The position numbers and the translations under genes were made by a program. This document shows, piece by piece, positions 35,158-44,144 of a DNA stretch of 64,000 nt. The stretch comes from Neisseria zoodegmatis. GTDB lineage: Bacteria; Pseudomonadota; Gammaproteobacteria; Burkholderiales; Neisseriaceae. Within the stretch, counting starts at the first letter, position 1, and each line of letters opens with the position of its first letter. The notes below the pieces were generated by a model that had not been told where the DNA came from, did not search any database, and saw nothing but the letters and a program-made list of their open reading frames with translations. The DNA lies in assembly GCF_900187305.1 (NCBI RefSeq), contig NZ_LT906434.1:1798001-1862000 (forward strand), given 5' to 3'.

Positions 35158-35721
35158 TTACGGCATAAATCGATCTTCCTGTCGTTGTCGGTGTTGGCGG
35201 ATGATGTTACCAACCTGTTTGATGTGGCCGTTAATTACGGCTTCCAAGTTACTGATATATCGGGCAGTCAACGATGCACCTTCCCCTGCATTCAGATGAC
35301 GGGCAATTTGGTTGAGATTACGGCCGATGGCACCGAGTTGTACATTGGACTGGTAAAGGGCGGTTATCTCACTGTCGGTAAGAATGGGGTGGCTTTCCAT
35401 GTATTCGGCCAAAATATACAAGGCACGGCGGTTGGCCGACATTTTTCCCTGCTCTGCGGCCGTGGTCAGATAGGCAGCCAAAGGTGGGGGCAGTTTCAGT
35501 TCCAGCCGCATTTTGCCTTGCGGCAATGGTTCGGACGACATATCCTTACCGCCCTGATCCAAGTCGGATGACCACTCTTCGCTAAGCAAGGATTTCAGGG
35601 TATTTTTAGCCAGCAGGGAAACACTGGCTTTGCCGTATTTTTGCTGGGCGAGTTGGCGTAGGGCTGCTGTTTCCGCATGGCTCAAACCGAATACGCGGAT
35701 AGGTACATTATTTCTGTCCAT
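35158..35721 (-). CDS. mobC: MobC-like relaxosome protein
   Basis: A 187-residue protein. The C-terminal part has the MobC family block ALYQSNVQLGAIGRNLNQIARHLN. The middle MRLELKLPPPLAAYLTTAAEQGKMSANRRALYIL looks like a ribbon-helix-helix. It would bind oriT and help the relaxase; TraJ of IncP is the functional analogue. GGGAGAA precedes the ATG. Confidence 0.82.
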   Translation of the reverse strand: MDRNNVPIRVFGLSHAETAALRQLAQQKYGKASVSLLAKNTLKSLLSEEWSSDLDQGGKDMSSEPLPQGKMRLELKLPPPLAAYLTTAAEQGKMSANRRALYILAEYMESHPILTDSEITALYQSNVQLGAIGRNLNQIARHLNAGEGASLTARYISNLEAVINGHIKQVGNIIRQHRQRQEDRFMP

Positions 35722-35738
35722 GAAATTCTCCCAAAATA

Positions 35739-35775
35739 AGACTGCCTGAAACCGTTGGTAGATTTCAGGCAGCCT
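35739..35775. terminator. Hairpin of simDUS-like arms
   Basis: AGACTGCCTGAAA and TTTCAGGCAGCCT (exact AG-simDUS at 35764-35775), between the primase gene and mobC. Confidence 0.6.
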
Positions 35776-35781
35776 TTAGCA

Positions 35782-38700
35782 TCAGCGTTCTATATCCATA
35801 TCATCATTACTGCGGGTTGGTGTCATAGTGCGGGTATTGTCCCGTTGCTGTTCTGCAACCGTAGGGGCGGGCATATCCAGCTTGGTACCGTTCATTCGTT
35901 TCTGCATCGATGTATAGAAATGAAGTATGGCAGTGTCGCGGTTTTTCTGCGGCATTCCCGATATGGCATCCGTAAAATCACGCTCATGGTCAGCCAAGCG
36001 ATTCTTGGCGGTTTTGGACAATTTATCTGCTTTAGACAGATAAGCCGCTTTTGCCGCTTCCAGTTCGTGATTGACCGCCACAGGCCGTGTTTTGTGTTTG
36101 GCCGGGTCGGTTTCGGGTTTCGGCATTCCATGCTGCCTGTTTGCCGTCTGTGCGGCAAAGGTTTCTGCCTGATTGGCTTCTACCGTTTCCGCAGGTGTAT
36201 CAGCCCGCATTTTCAAGGTTTCGGCTTTGGAACGGAAACGTGCCGTTTTATCAGACAAAACGGGAGATTGTGCGAGAGCAGCAGTTTCAGGTTGTTTGGC
36301 TGAGATTTCGCGCTTTGCCGCGTCCAGATTTGAAACTTCCGTACGAGCATCTGCTTTATCCTTCTCTGGTTGGATTCGGGTTTCTATACTGTTGCGTTCT
36401 CGACTTTCTCGCAACTGGTCACGCAAGGTCAAATCATCCCAGTTCGGTTTGTAGCCAGTACTTGCAATACCTCGCAATTCCGCCTCCAGCCACATTTGGC
36501 GTCTGAAATCATAGCTACCTGCAATATTGATACTGTCCCAATTTTTTACCTGTGCGGTGTCCAGCATATCACTGATGGTTTGCGGGTCATTTTTGGCAGT
36601 TTTAATTTTTGCACCTTTATCTTCAAATATTACGGTTTCGGCATTGTTAATATCGAGATATTTACCCCGTACCCTGACATAACGTCCGGACAATCCTGCG
36701 GCGGTGGCATAATCCAAACCAAGTACGGGCTTGGATTTAGAAAACAAGGCATACCCCTGTTCCGTTTCCTGTCCGACGGTCATGGTACTGTCAACCGTTC
36801 GGTTTTCGCCTTTAGACGGTCTGTCGTTTTGTTGCACTTCCGTATTTACGGTTTGGGCTGTTTTCTCCTGCTGTATTTGTTCTCCTGCCCGTGCGCGTTG
36901 CAAGTTGGCCTGAGCTTCATCAAATGTAATGATTTCCCTCTCGGGTGTATTCTGCATTTGGCGACTGTATTCAATAGTATTAGAAACAGCCAAATCGTTT
37001 GCCGATGTAGCTGCTGGCCTGGTTTCATTTATTAATCCATTACGTTCAGGTTCTGGGCGTTGATGTAAATCGTGCTGATAGGCTTCGTTCATACCGCCAT
37101 AATGATGACCTGTGCTAATAAAGTTATTACCCATTTGTAAGGCAGCAGCAAAATTATTCAGGTGTTGATAGGGATGATTGGATTGTCCTACTTTGGGAAT
37201 AAGGCTAAAGTCGTAATCCAATTTTTGAGTATTACCATCGGGAAAATTTTTAAATTGCCCAATAATTTCTGCGGAATAGTCTGCGAACTTTTTTTGTCCC
37301 TTTTTAAATGCGAAAAATTCACCACGTTCAACATCCTTAAATGTAATATGAAAGCCTGCATCATTTGCTTGTTGTTCAAATTGTGTCATTAACTCTTGCG
37401 TTAAAACACGACGATCATCTGCAATAGGAGGATATGATGTTTTAGATAACTGATTTTCCATGATGCTTTCCTGTTTGGTTTCAGTTTGGTTTTCCATATG
37501 ATGCTCTTGCTCGGGCAAGAAAACGGCCTCTTGGTCTGCGGCTATCGGGTCGGTTGTAGGTTTCGGCATCCCGTGCTGTTTGTTGGATATTCCCTCTAAA
37601 ACCATCTGTCCTTGCTGTTGCCGAACTTGCAACCACTCATCTGCCTGTTTCAGTAAGGCATCAAAGTCATTGCCATAGGCATAATCCACAACTTGATCCC
37701 ACTCGTGAAACGAAACCATGAAATCGTGAGCTTCTTTGTAAACAGATGCACCACCGTAGTTTTTAAACGCACCATCAATTTCTACCCTATATGCATCTTT
37801 TTCTATTGACTTTTCTGCTTGAAAACGTCCGAAACTTGCATGACGACTTTCAATATAACTGACAAAACCACGCTGTTCGGCTTTGCTATTGAACTCGGCA
37901 AGTTTGGCTTCGGTCAGTGGTACGCGGGCTTCCCAATCGTCCGCGTTTTGACGAGCTTCATCATCATGCTCGGCATAACGGGCATAAGGGTTATCGGATG
38001 AATAGGATATATCGGTCGGTTGCTGTGTCATATTTTGCTCCTGTGAATGCGAAACCGCCGCTTCCTGTTCGGTAGCGGCGGCTGAGGATATTTCGGGTTT
38101 TAAGGCTTTGGGGCGTGTTTGCTGCCCTGCGGCTAGGGGTTGAAGCGGTTCATTTCTACCAGCAATTCCCTGAAGTCTTGCATCTAAGGGTTCGATTGTT
38201 GGAACTTTTTCAAGCAGTCTCTCCGTTGTTCGGACAAAATCAGCACGGACACGTTCCAATCCAGCCAAATAGTGCAGGTCGTTGAAATCGCTGGGCAGGT
38301 TTTCACGGTTTTTACTGTCGTTCCATACGCCGAATTCTGCCTGATAACGCTGAACCATCTCAGGGCTGAATTCGGGCATCACGATACGGGCGCGGCTGCC
38401 CAATACGACTGCCGCATTTGTAGCAGCAGCCAAACCGCCGCCCGACGGGTCATTGTCGGCCGCCAGTATCACAGTTTGGTTTTCAGACAGCCTTTGCGCC
38501 ATGTTTTCGGCGATGCGTACCATATTACCGCCGTCGAAAGCGATAACCACAGGTAATCCCGTTGCTTTGCGGATGCTGGCGGCCGTGGCAAAACCTTCTG
38601 CAACGACAATGCCTTTGTGTGCTTCTTTATCCAAGTTTCCGAGTACGGCATAACTTCCACTTTTCTGACCGCCTTTCAAAAAGTGTTTGCCGCCGTTTTC

Positions 38701-39291
38701 ATTTATGGTCTGTACGGAAACCAGTCTGCCGTTCTGCCAAAGCGGAATAACCAACTGTTTCTGCCCTTGGTATTCGTTTTGTCGGATATTGCGGACTAAA
38801 TCCGCGTCGGCGATACCTTTCTTTTGCAAGTATCCGTGTGATAAATCTACGGTCATATCGGCGTTTTTCCAAATACCGTAGGCACGCTTGGCCGCTTGTG
38901 CGTGTCTTTCCGCCTGCTCTTCGGCCGCCGCTTGTACACGGGCGTGCTGTTCGGCTTCACGGGCGGCAAGCTGTTCTTCCGTAGGCGGAATGTACGGCCT
39001 GTCAGGGCGATAACCGTTATCTCGAGCAAGTTTAAACAGAGTAGCGGCAGTAATGCCGCCTGCTTTCGGAGTGGCGGACTTCCAAGTGGATTTTGCGATA
39101 CTGCGGTTGTAACCTTCCCCCTGCCGAGACCATTCGTCCCACAACTCGAAACCGTTTTCGCCTAATGCGTCTTTGATGGCAAAGGCCATCGGATACCAGT
39201 CATCATGGCCGGACGGCGTAGCAATATAACTCAATGCCGCACGGACTTCTTCGTAGGTGGGTTCGGGGTAATCATGTTTTGATGCTGCCAT
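35782..39291 (-). CDS. TOPRIM DNA primase with polyvalent LPD7-type domain
   Basis: A 1169-residue TraC-like conjugative primase. The N-terminus (residues 10-75) has a PriCT-like block HDDWYPMAFAIKDAL...WDEWSRQGEGYN. A TOPRIM domain follows with IVVAEGFATAASI (Glu) and LAADNDPSGGG (Asp-x-Asp). The C-terminal third has the LPD7-like stretch GRYVRVRGKYLDINNAETVIFEDKG. Between them are two related linker-flanked modules; the phrase QHGMPKP-x-TDP occurs twice. ATG 39291 has GGAG upstream. It may travel with the transferred DNA and prime complementary-strand synthesis in the recipient. Confidence 0.82.
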   Translation of the reverse strand: MAASKHDYPEPTYEEVRAALSYIATPSGHDDWYPMAFAIKDALGENGFELWDEWSRQGEGYNRSIAKSTWKSATPKAGGITAATLFKLARDNGYRPDRPYIPPTEEQLAAREAEQHARVQAAAEEQAERHAQAAKRAYGIWKNADMTVDLSHGYLQKKGIADADLVRNIRQNEYQGQKQLVIPLWQNGRLVSVQTINENGGKHFLKGGQKSGSYAVLGNLDKEAHKGIVVAEGFATAASIRKATGLPVVIAFDGGNMVRIAENMAQRLSENQTVILAADNDPSGGGLAAATNAAVVLGSRARIVMPEFSPEMVQRYQAEFGVWNDSKNRENLPSDFNDLHYLAGLERVRADFVRTTERLLEKVPTIEPLDARLQGIAGRNEPLQPLAAGQQTRPKALKPEISSAAATEQEAAVSHSQEQNMTQQPTDISYSSDNPYARYAEHDDEARQNADDWEARVPLTEAKLAEFNSKAEQRGFVSYIESRHASFGRFQAEKSIEKDAYRVEIDGAFKNYGGASVYKEAHDFMVSFHEWDQVVDYAYGNDFDALLKQADEWLQVRQQQGQMVLEGISNKQHGMPKPTTDPIAADQEAVFLPEQEHHMENQTETKQESIMENQLSKTSYPPIADDRRVLTQELMTQFEQQANDAGFHITFKDVERGEFFAFKKGQKKFADYSAEIIGQFKNFPDGNTQKLDYDFSLIPKVGQSNHPYQHLNNFAAALQMGNNFISTGHHYGGMNEAYQHDLHQRPEPERNGLINETRPAATSANDLAVSNTIEYSRQMQNTPEREIITFDEAQANLQRARAGEQIQQEKTAQTVNTEVQQNDRPSKGENRTVDSTMTVGQETEQGYALFSKSKPVLGLDYATAAGLSGRYVRVRGKYLDINNAETVIFEDKGAKIKTAKNDPQTISDMLDTAQVKNWDSINIAGSYDFRRQMWLEAELRGIASTGYKPNWDDLTLRDQLRESRERNSIETRIQPEKDKADARTEVSNLDAAKREISAKQPETAALAQSPVLSDKTARFRSKAETLKMRADTPAETVEANQAETFAAQTANRQHGMPKPETDPAKHKTRPVAVNHELEAAKAAYLSKADKLSKTAKNRLADHERDFTDAISGMPQKNRDTAILHFYTSMQKRMNGTKLDMPAPTVAEQQRDNTRTMTPTRSNDDMDIER

Positions 39292-39311
39292 AGCACTTCT
39301 CCAAAAGAAAA

Positions 39312-39344
39312 CCTGCCTGAAAACATTCCGTATTCTCAGGCAGG
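39312..39344. terminator. Intra-operon hairpin
   Basis: CCTGCCTGA (39312-39320) and TCAGGCAGG (39336-39344) between traG and the primase gene; no long T run on the reverse strand, so read-through is likely. Confidence 0.4.
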
Positions 39345-39356
39345 CTTTTAGCCGTA

Positions 39357-41537
39357 TCAATCGTCTATATTGTCAAACAAACCGCCGCCATTTTCGGCTG
39401 CGCTGTCGGCGCTCTCTTCATCTGCTTCATCGGCAAACGGCATTCCGCCTGATACGTCTTCAGCCAAAATATTGCGTACCGTCGGCATCATTTCCAGCTT
39501 CCAATCGGAATACAATATCTGTCCAAGCATGACTGCGGTTTCGGGGTCGGCTATCAGGTCGGTAAATACCTGTGCCAGTTCCTGTTTGTTTCCGTATTCG
39601 GACGGATGGGTATCCGCTACCTGCTCCTGCGGAATGGTCTGCGGCGTGTCATCGTGCTTTTTCAGGCCGCCTGAAACAAAGTGCAGTTCGGGAACGTGCG
39701 GTATCGGCCTGCCTGCACGTCCTTTGAGTGCAGGGTCATCGTAATAGCGGATTTTATCAGCATAAATCGGCCGTGATGCCGCCATGTCCAAAATACACTT
39801 ATCCATCGGCATCTGCTTGATTTCGCTGTCGTACATTAAAGCACGTTTTTGATCGCTCACACTTTGACTGCGGCTCGTACCTTTGCCTCGGCTGCGTGAA
39901 ACCGATTTGGATTTAACCGTTTCGTTGCCTAAAATTTTGCTGTACTCTTCCGCTTCCGTCTGATCGCGCGGTGTGAACAGGGCGCGGGCGGCGAAGTTGG
40001 TAAAGAAAGTACGGGCATTTTCTCGGCCATACACGGCTTCAATTTGTGCAGGGGACTGGGCGATAATCATCATCCGTAAACCGTAGCCTGCCACATAGGA
40101 AACCCCTTCCATAATTGCAGGTACGTTTCCCAATGCCGGAAATTCGTCCATCAGCAGCAGACACTGGAACGGCAGTTTGGTCTTGCCCGTATCCGGGTCA
40201 ATATTGTTTTCAGGCAGCCCTTGGGCAACATTGACCTGTATAAGCTGGCTGAAAAACAGGTTGGTCAGTCGGGAAAAAGTAGAAGTTTCGGTCGGATTGA
40301 TGCCGATATAAATCGTCATTCGCTGGCTGCGGAGGTCGTCTAGGCGGAAATCGTCGCCTGATGTGGCCGTTTCCACAACAGGGTCTAAAAATATCCCCAA
40401 AGGCGCGGTCATGGTAGCCAAAATATCGGCATTGGTTTTGGCATTGCCGCTGGCAAAACCACCCAGCAGGGTTTGACAGGCATCCGAAAGCGGCCTGCCC
40501 GTCCTGTTACGTCTGTCCAGCTCGTCCTTGATCCATTCGGTCAGGCCTTTACCGTTTTTCGGACTGGTCAGGCGGTACAGATAGGACAAGGTACTGCGTT
40601 CCCGATAGTCTGTATCGCGGTTTTCACGCTCATCTTCGGTTTCCAGCATAAAAAGTGCCAAACCGACAAACAGTTTACGGGCGGATTCCACCCAAAAACT
40701 GCTGTTGCCGTCACCGCTGCTGCTTTTGGTACTCATCGGCAGCATAATGGCTGCCATATTGCTGATGTCTTTGTACATAAACAGCGGATTGCGCGATACA
40801 TAGCTGAACGGATTCCAGCGGTGGCTGCGCAACCCCTTAATCAGTTTGGCCTGTTTGAACAGTCTTTCAGTATGAGCGGTATCGCCCGAATCAAAATCGG
40901 CTTTGCTCATTCCCGGCATCAAACCGCCCGGATTGAACAGAAAAATTTTCTGTCCGACGCTGGCACGATAGCCTGCCGTCAGCAGAAAGTTTTCAAATTT
41001 CGGGTCATAGATTGCCATACTGTCGCGGTAATGCAGGCAGTTCGGAATAATCAGTGATACACCCTTACCCGCACGGGTACGGGCGGCAACGAAGAGGAAT
41101 TCATTACCAACCCAACGCAGAAACCTGCCCCTGTATCTGCCCAACAATAGGCTGGGCAGCGGCAGAGGCTCGGACGGTTTATGCTTTTCGGGCGGTTTCA
41201 GCAACCCTGTTTTGGCTATTTCGGCAGTATTGGCAAAACGTGCCGACCCGTGCAGTTCCCGCTTCGGTTTCATAAATAAAGCCGCCAGTATGGCGGCAAG
41301 CGGGACGGCAGCAAGTAGCAGGGCAATGGCAGATGTAGCCTGCAAAGGAAAAACCATGTTTTCAGGCAGCCTGTCGTAATATGGCCAATAGCGCGGCAGC
41401 ATCAATACGGACGGCGCACTTTTCAGAGACAGCCAACGGGTAAACAGCCAAGAGGCAAGATACAGGCCGCCTGCTGCGGCAAAAGGAGTAAGACCCAAAC
41501 CGAACAGGACGGCGGGCAGTTTTTTTGTGTCTGACAT
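39357..41537 (-). CDS. traG: Type IV coupling protein, TraG/VirD4 family
   Basis: Links the relaxosome to the secretion channel. The 726-residue protein has two N-terminal membrane helices (about residues 8-35 and 68-88), a Walker A of the TraG form ARTRAGKGVS (152-161) and a Walker B LLLMDEFPALGN. The C-terminal tail is acidic. One simDUS lies inside the gene at 41361-41372. It heads the traG-primase-mobC-mobA run. Confidence 0.95.
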   Translation of the reverse strand: MSDTKKLPAVLFGLGLTPFAAAGGLYLASWLFTRWLSLKSAPSVLMLPRYWPYYDRLPENMVFPLQATSAIALLLAAVPLAAILAALFMKPKRELHGSARFANTAEIAKTGLLKPPEKHKPSEPLPLPSLLLGRYRGRFLRWVGNEFLFVAARTRAGKGVSLIIPNCLHYRDSMAIYDPKFENFLLTAGYRASVGQKIFLFNPGGLMPGMSKADFDSGDTAHTERLFKQAKLIKGLRSHRWNPFSYVSRNPLFMYKDISNMAAIMLPMSTKSSSGDGNSSFWVESARKLFVGLALFMLETEDERENRDTDYRERSTLSYLYRLTSPKNGKGLTEWIKDELDRRNRTGRPLSDACQTLLGGFASGNAKTNADILATMTAPLGIFLDPVVETATSGDDFRLDDLRSQRMTIYIGINPTETSTFSRLTNLFFSQLIQVNVAQGLPENNIDPDTGKTKLPFQCLLLMDEFPALGNVPAIMEGVSYVAGYGLRMMIIAQSPAQIEAVYGRENARTFFTNFAARALFTPRDQTEAEEYSKILGNETVKSKSVSRSRGKGTSRSQSVSDQKRALMYDSEIKQMPMDKCILDMAASRPIYADKIRYYDDPALKGRAGRPIPHVPELHFVSGGLKKHDDTPQTIPQEQVADTHPSEYGNKQELAQVFTDLIADPETAVMLGQILYSDWKLEMMPTVRNILAEDVSGGMPFADEADEESADSAAENGGGLFDNIDD

Positions 41538-41595
41538 ATCTGTTTTTCTCCATAAAAGCGGTTCAGGCCGTCTGAAAAACGTAGCGCATAGGCTG

Positions 41596-41985
41596 TCAGC
41601 CCAAATATGCCGCCGCGCCGCCGTCTCCGGTGTCTCTTTCCGAGACTTCAGACTGTTTGGCCGAGATGAATTTCACTTTATTGCCGCGTACTTCATACAG
41701 GGTACGTTCACTACCTTGCTTATCGGTAAAGTGTCTTGACCAGATGCTTCCCCAAACCGATACACAGTTGCCTTTTTTCAAATATTGCATGGCAAATTCG
41801 GCGGATTTTTCGCGCAGCAGTATGGAAAACCATTCCGTGTGTTCTATCTGTTCTCCGTTTCTGCCACGCCGCTTTTCGTTAACGGCCAGCGATAATTTGG
41901 CATGAGCCGTACCGTCGTTAAAATAACCGCCTTCAGGGTCGCTCCCGAGAAAGCCCATCAGGTGCAGGGTGTTGTCGTATGGCAT
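41596..41985 (-). CDS. ssb: Single-stranded DNA-binding protein
   Basis: A 129-residue OB-fold SSB. It shows LMGFLGSDPEGGYFNDGTAHAKLSLAVNEK, HTEWFSILL and YLKKGNCVSVWGSI, the family strands. It lacks the acidic DDDIPF tip of chromosomal SSB. GAGAGAGG is correctly placed before ATG 41985. It probably coats the transferred single strand. Confidence 0.9.
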   Translation of the reverse strand: MPYDNTLHLMGFLGSDPEGGYFNDGTAHAKLSLAVNEKRRGRNGEQIEHTEWFSILLREKSAEFAMQYLKKGNCVSVWGSIWSRHFTDKQGSERTLYEVRGNKVKFISAKQSEVSERDTGDGGAAAYLG

Positions 41986-42021
41986 AATGAAACCTCTCTC
42001 AAATGTTGGTAAGGAAAATGA

Positions 42022-42411
42022 ATGGATGATTGGAATGAACTGGATGCGGCGGATGTAGGCCAACTGTTTGTTGAAAAAATGCTCGATGAAATAGACAGTC
42101 TGCGAACGGAACTGTATGAGATACAACATGCAATCCGTATAGAGCAGACCTTGCAAGCAAAGCGCAACAAACTATTTGGCGAAACAATGCTGTTGTCGGT
42201 TCTGTTACTGAGATATATCAAAGATGAAAATGAATCAGACCTGGCCGCCGCAGAAACAAAATTGAAACAGCTTATTAAAGAATCAGAGGTATTTGAAACC
42301 CAATGCTCAATGTCTGCCGAAGTTTGGAGGGAGTTGGTCGAAGCCTGCGGCAAGATGGCAGATACCCGAGTATTGAAGAATCTGAGCAAACCGTCAAAAA
42401 ACGCAGATTGA
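42022..42411 (+). CDS. Hypothetical helical protein, 129 residues
   Basis: Starts MDDWNELDAADVGQLF with AAGGA six bases upstream. It is almost fully helical and charged, with a likely coiled coil at residues 18-55 and 70-95. It is one of very few rightward genes in this half of the ICE and diverges from ssb with a 36-base gap. Function unknown. Confidence 0.6.
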   Translation: MDDWNELDAADVGQLFVEKMLDEIDSLRTELYEIQHAIRIEQTLQAKRNKLFGETMLLSVLLLRYIKDENESDLAAAETKLKQLIKESEVFETQCSMSAEVWRELVEACGKMADTRVLKNLSKPSKNAD

Positions 42412-42639
42412 CTAGTGTCCGGTCAGCAACTGTTCTGCCTTCGGATACAGTTTGTCCCGCAAGGCATTGTTATAAGCGCAAGCATTTTCAGGCAAAGAAA
42501 AATCCAAACCTTCGCGAACGGTTAGGTAATATTTAACCAATATCGTCTTATCTTCTTGGCTGTATGCGGCTTCAGGAATAAAGCCAAAACGTAGGAAACC
42601 GTCAAATAATTGTTCGGTTTGAGAGAAGAAAATATTCAT
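42412..42639 (-). CDS. Hypothetical protein, 75 residues
   Basis: Starts MNIFFSQTEQLFDGFLRFG at ATG 42639, with AGGA upstream. No motif or membrane segment. Its stop codon directly abuts that of the converging gene. Confidence 0.55.
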   Translation of the reverse strand: MNIFFSQTEQLFDGFLRFGFIPEAAYSQEDKTILVKYYLTVREGLDFSLPENACAYNNALRDKLYPKAEQLLTGH

Positions 42640-42691
42640 TACACATATCCTTTGGATTGTTTTCAATAAATAAAACCGCACTCAGGCGGTT

Positions 42692-43222
42692 TTATTTGCG
42701 CTCGTTTTGTCTGAACTCGGCAGGATCAATGGGATTCGTGTCCCACCACAATCCCTTGCGGGCAGATTTGGCCACCGTTTCATCTGCCTCATACGTACTG
42801 CCGTATCGGCGGTATGCCCATGCGTAGCCGTCTTTGACCATTTGCCGGTTCACGTTCAGGCTGCCTGAAAACACAACGGCAACTGTGCGGCCATAGCGGT
42901 CGGTATCGGTAACGTCGAGCATGACCGTTTTGCCGTACACCAAGTCTGACAAATGCTGCTTGGCTTTCTGCCCGTAGGCTTGGGCTTTTTCGGGTGCGTC
43001 TATACCGTGCAGACGCACTTTGATTTGCCGTTTCTGTTCGGTCAGGCAAGTAAGCGTATCGCCGTCCGAAATGCCAACAATACGACAGGAAACTGTTTGT
43101 TCTTCCGCAGACGGACGAATCGCCGACGGCTCTCCGAACAAGCTCCAATCGCAGGCAGCGGACAGTAGAGCAACCGTCAACGAGACTACCGAACGGCGGC
43201 AGGATTGGACACGGAATTTCAC
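42692..43222 (-). CDS. Thermonuclease (SNase) family lipoprotein
   Basis: A 176-residue protein with an N-terminal signal ending ALLSAAC (lipobox, Cys24) and an SNase domain: GISDGDTLTC, VRLHGIDAPEKAQ (Arg and Glu) and DVTDTDRYGRTVAVV (Arg). It is predicted to face the periplasm. Such nucleases occur in many conjugative clusters; the role is not settled. The start is GTG, overlapping the previous stop as GTGA, with AGGA upstream. An exact simDUS lies inside at 42858-42869. Confidence 0.88.
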   Translation of the reverse strand: MKFRVQSCRRSVVSLTVALLSAACDWSLFGEPSAIRPSAEEQTVSCRIVGISDGDTLTCLTEQKRQIKVRLHGIDAPEKAQAYGQKAKQHLSDLVYGKTVMLDVTDTDRYGRTVAVVFSGSLNVNRQMVKDGYAWAYRRYGSTYEADETVAKSARKGLWWDTNPIDPAEFRQNERK

Positions 43223-43434
43223 AGCATATCCTGTTCCGCCGCTTTCAGGCAGTCTGAAAAATTGTTCTGCAATGCCAATGCGTGCAAAAGCGCATACAGG
43301 GCATCGTTTTCGGCGGCGGACAACGGCGGTAAGGATTCAAGCAGTTCGCCTGACAGAGTTTCCGCAGCCGCACCATAGCGGCCGTTTTGTTTGGTCAGCC
43401 GGATGCGGACGTTGTAGGTTTTGACGGTTTCCAT
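43219..43434 (-). CDS. Hypothetical protein, 71 residues
   Basis: Starts METVKTYNVRIRLTKQNGRY at ATG 43434, an N-terminal beta strand then helix. It overlaps the nuclease start by 4 bases and follows the DUF2786 gene by one base. No family recognised. Confidence 0.55.
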   Translation of the reverse strand: METVKTYNVRIRLTKQNGRYGAAAETLSGELLESLPPLSAAENDALYALLHALALQNNFSDCLKAAEQDML

Positions 43435-43435
43435 A

Positions 43436-44104
43436 TCATGCTCCCAATCGTTTGTGTCCTGCTTGTCCAAGCGGTATATCCAACCGTACACCGTCGGCAG
43501 CATCATGCCCTGCCCAATAATCTCCGAGACCGATGTTGGTTTTAATATCGCGTGTTTTGGCTTTTTTCATCACGCCGTATTTTTCGCTTTTGTAGCGTGC
43601 GAGCAGTTCGGTCTCCGCTTCGGTACGGGCAAATTCGTGTACGGTATCCGAAACGTTCGCTACCCAGCCTTCGCAGAATTTGTCGGCACGGGCGGTTTTG
43701 TTTTTGCCGATGCGTACCCGAGACAATTCTGTTTTCATGTATCCGCGCCGTGCGGTTTTGAGTTGGCGCAGCAAAACTTCGTAGGCATAGGAAGCCAGTT
43801 CGGGGCGGCCGTTGATACCGCAAAAGACAAATCCACTGCCCGTAGCAATTTTGCGGTGCCACCGTTCGCAACCGAACGCACGGGCGCAAAGATGAACCAA
43901 ATTCCAATGCCATTGAGGTACGGTCAGCGGCGCACGGGTGTAGTGTTCGGTAACTTCCGCCAGTTCCACATCCGAAGCGGTCAGACCGTATTTGTCCATC
44001 AATATTTGTGCGTGCCTGATGGCTTGTGCCGCTTCGTATTCGTTGGAAGACTTACCCAAAGCCAAGCATTTTTTGATTCGCTGCAATGCTGATTCTTTAT
44101 CCAT
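43436..44104 (-). CDS. DUF2786 family protein
   Basis: A 222-residue protein with the DUF2786 N-terminal block ALQRIKKCLALGKSSNEYEAAQAIRHAQILMDKYGL (about residues 6-41), followed by a larger domain with FCGINGRPELASYAYEVL. These proteins are frequent in phages and ICEs; the activity is unknown. It is followed closely by two small genes. Confidence 0.82.
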   Translation of the reverse strand: MDKESALQRIKKCLALGKSSNEYEAAQAIRHAQILMDKYGLTASDVELAEVTEHYTRAPLTVPQWHWNLVHLCARAFGCERWHRKIATGSGFVFCGINGRPELASYAYEVLLRQLKTARRGYMKTELSRVRIGKNKTARADKFCEGWVANVSDTVHEFARTEAETELLARYKSEKYGVMKKAKTRDIKTNIGLGDYWAGHDAADGVRLDIPLGQAGHKRLGA

Positions 44105-44144
44105 AATATGGCTCTCTTAAAATTTGAAAAAAAGATGCAAGCCC

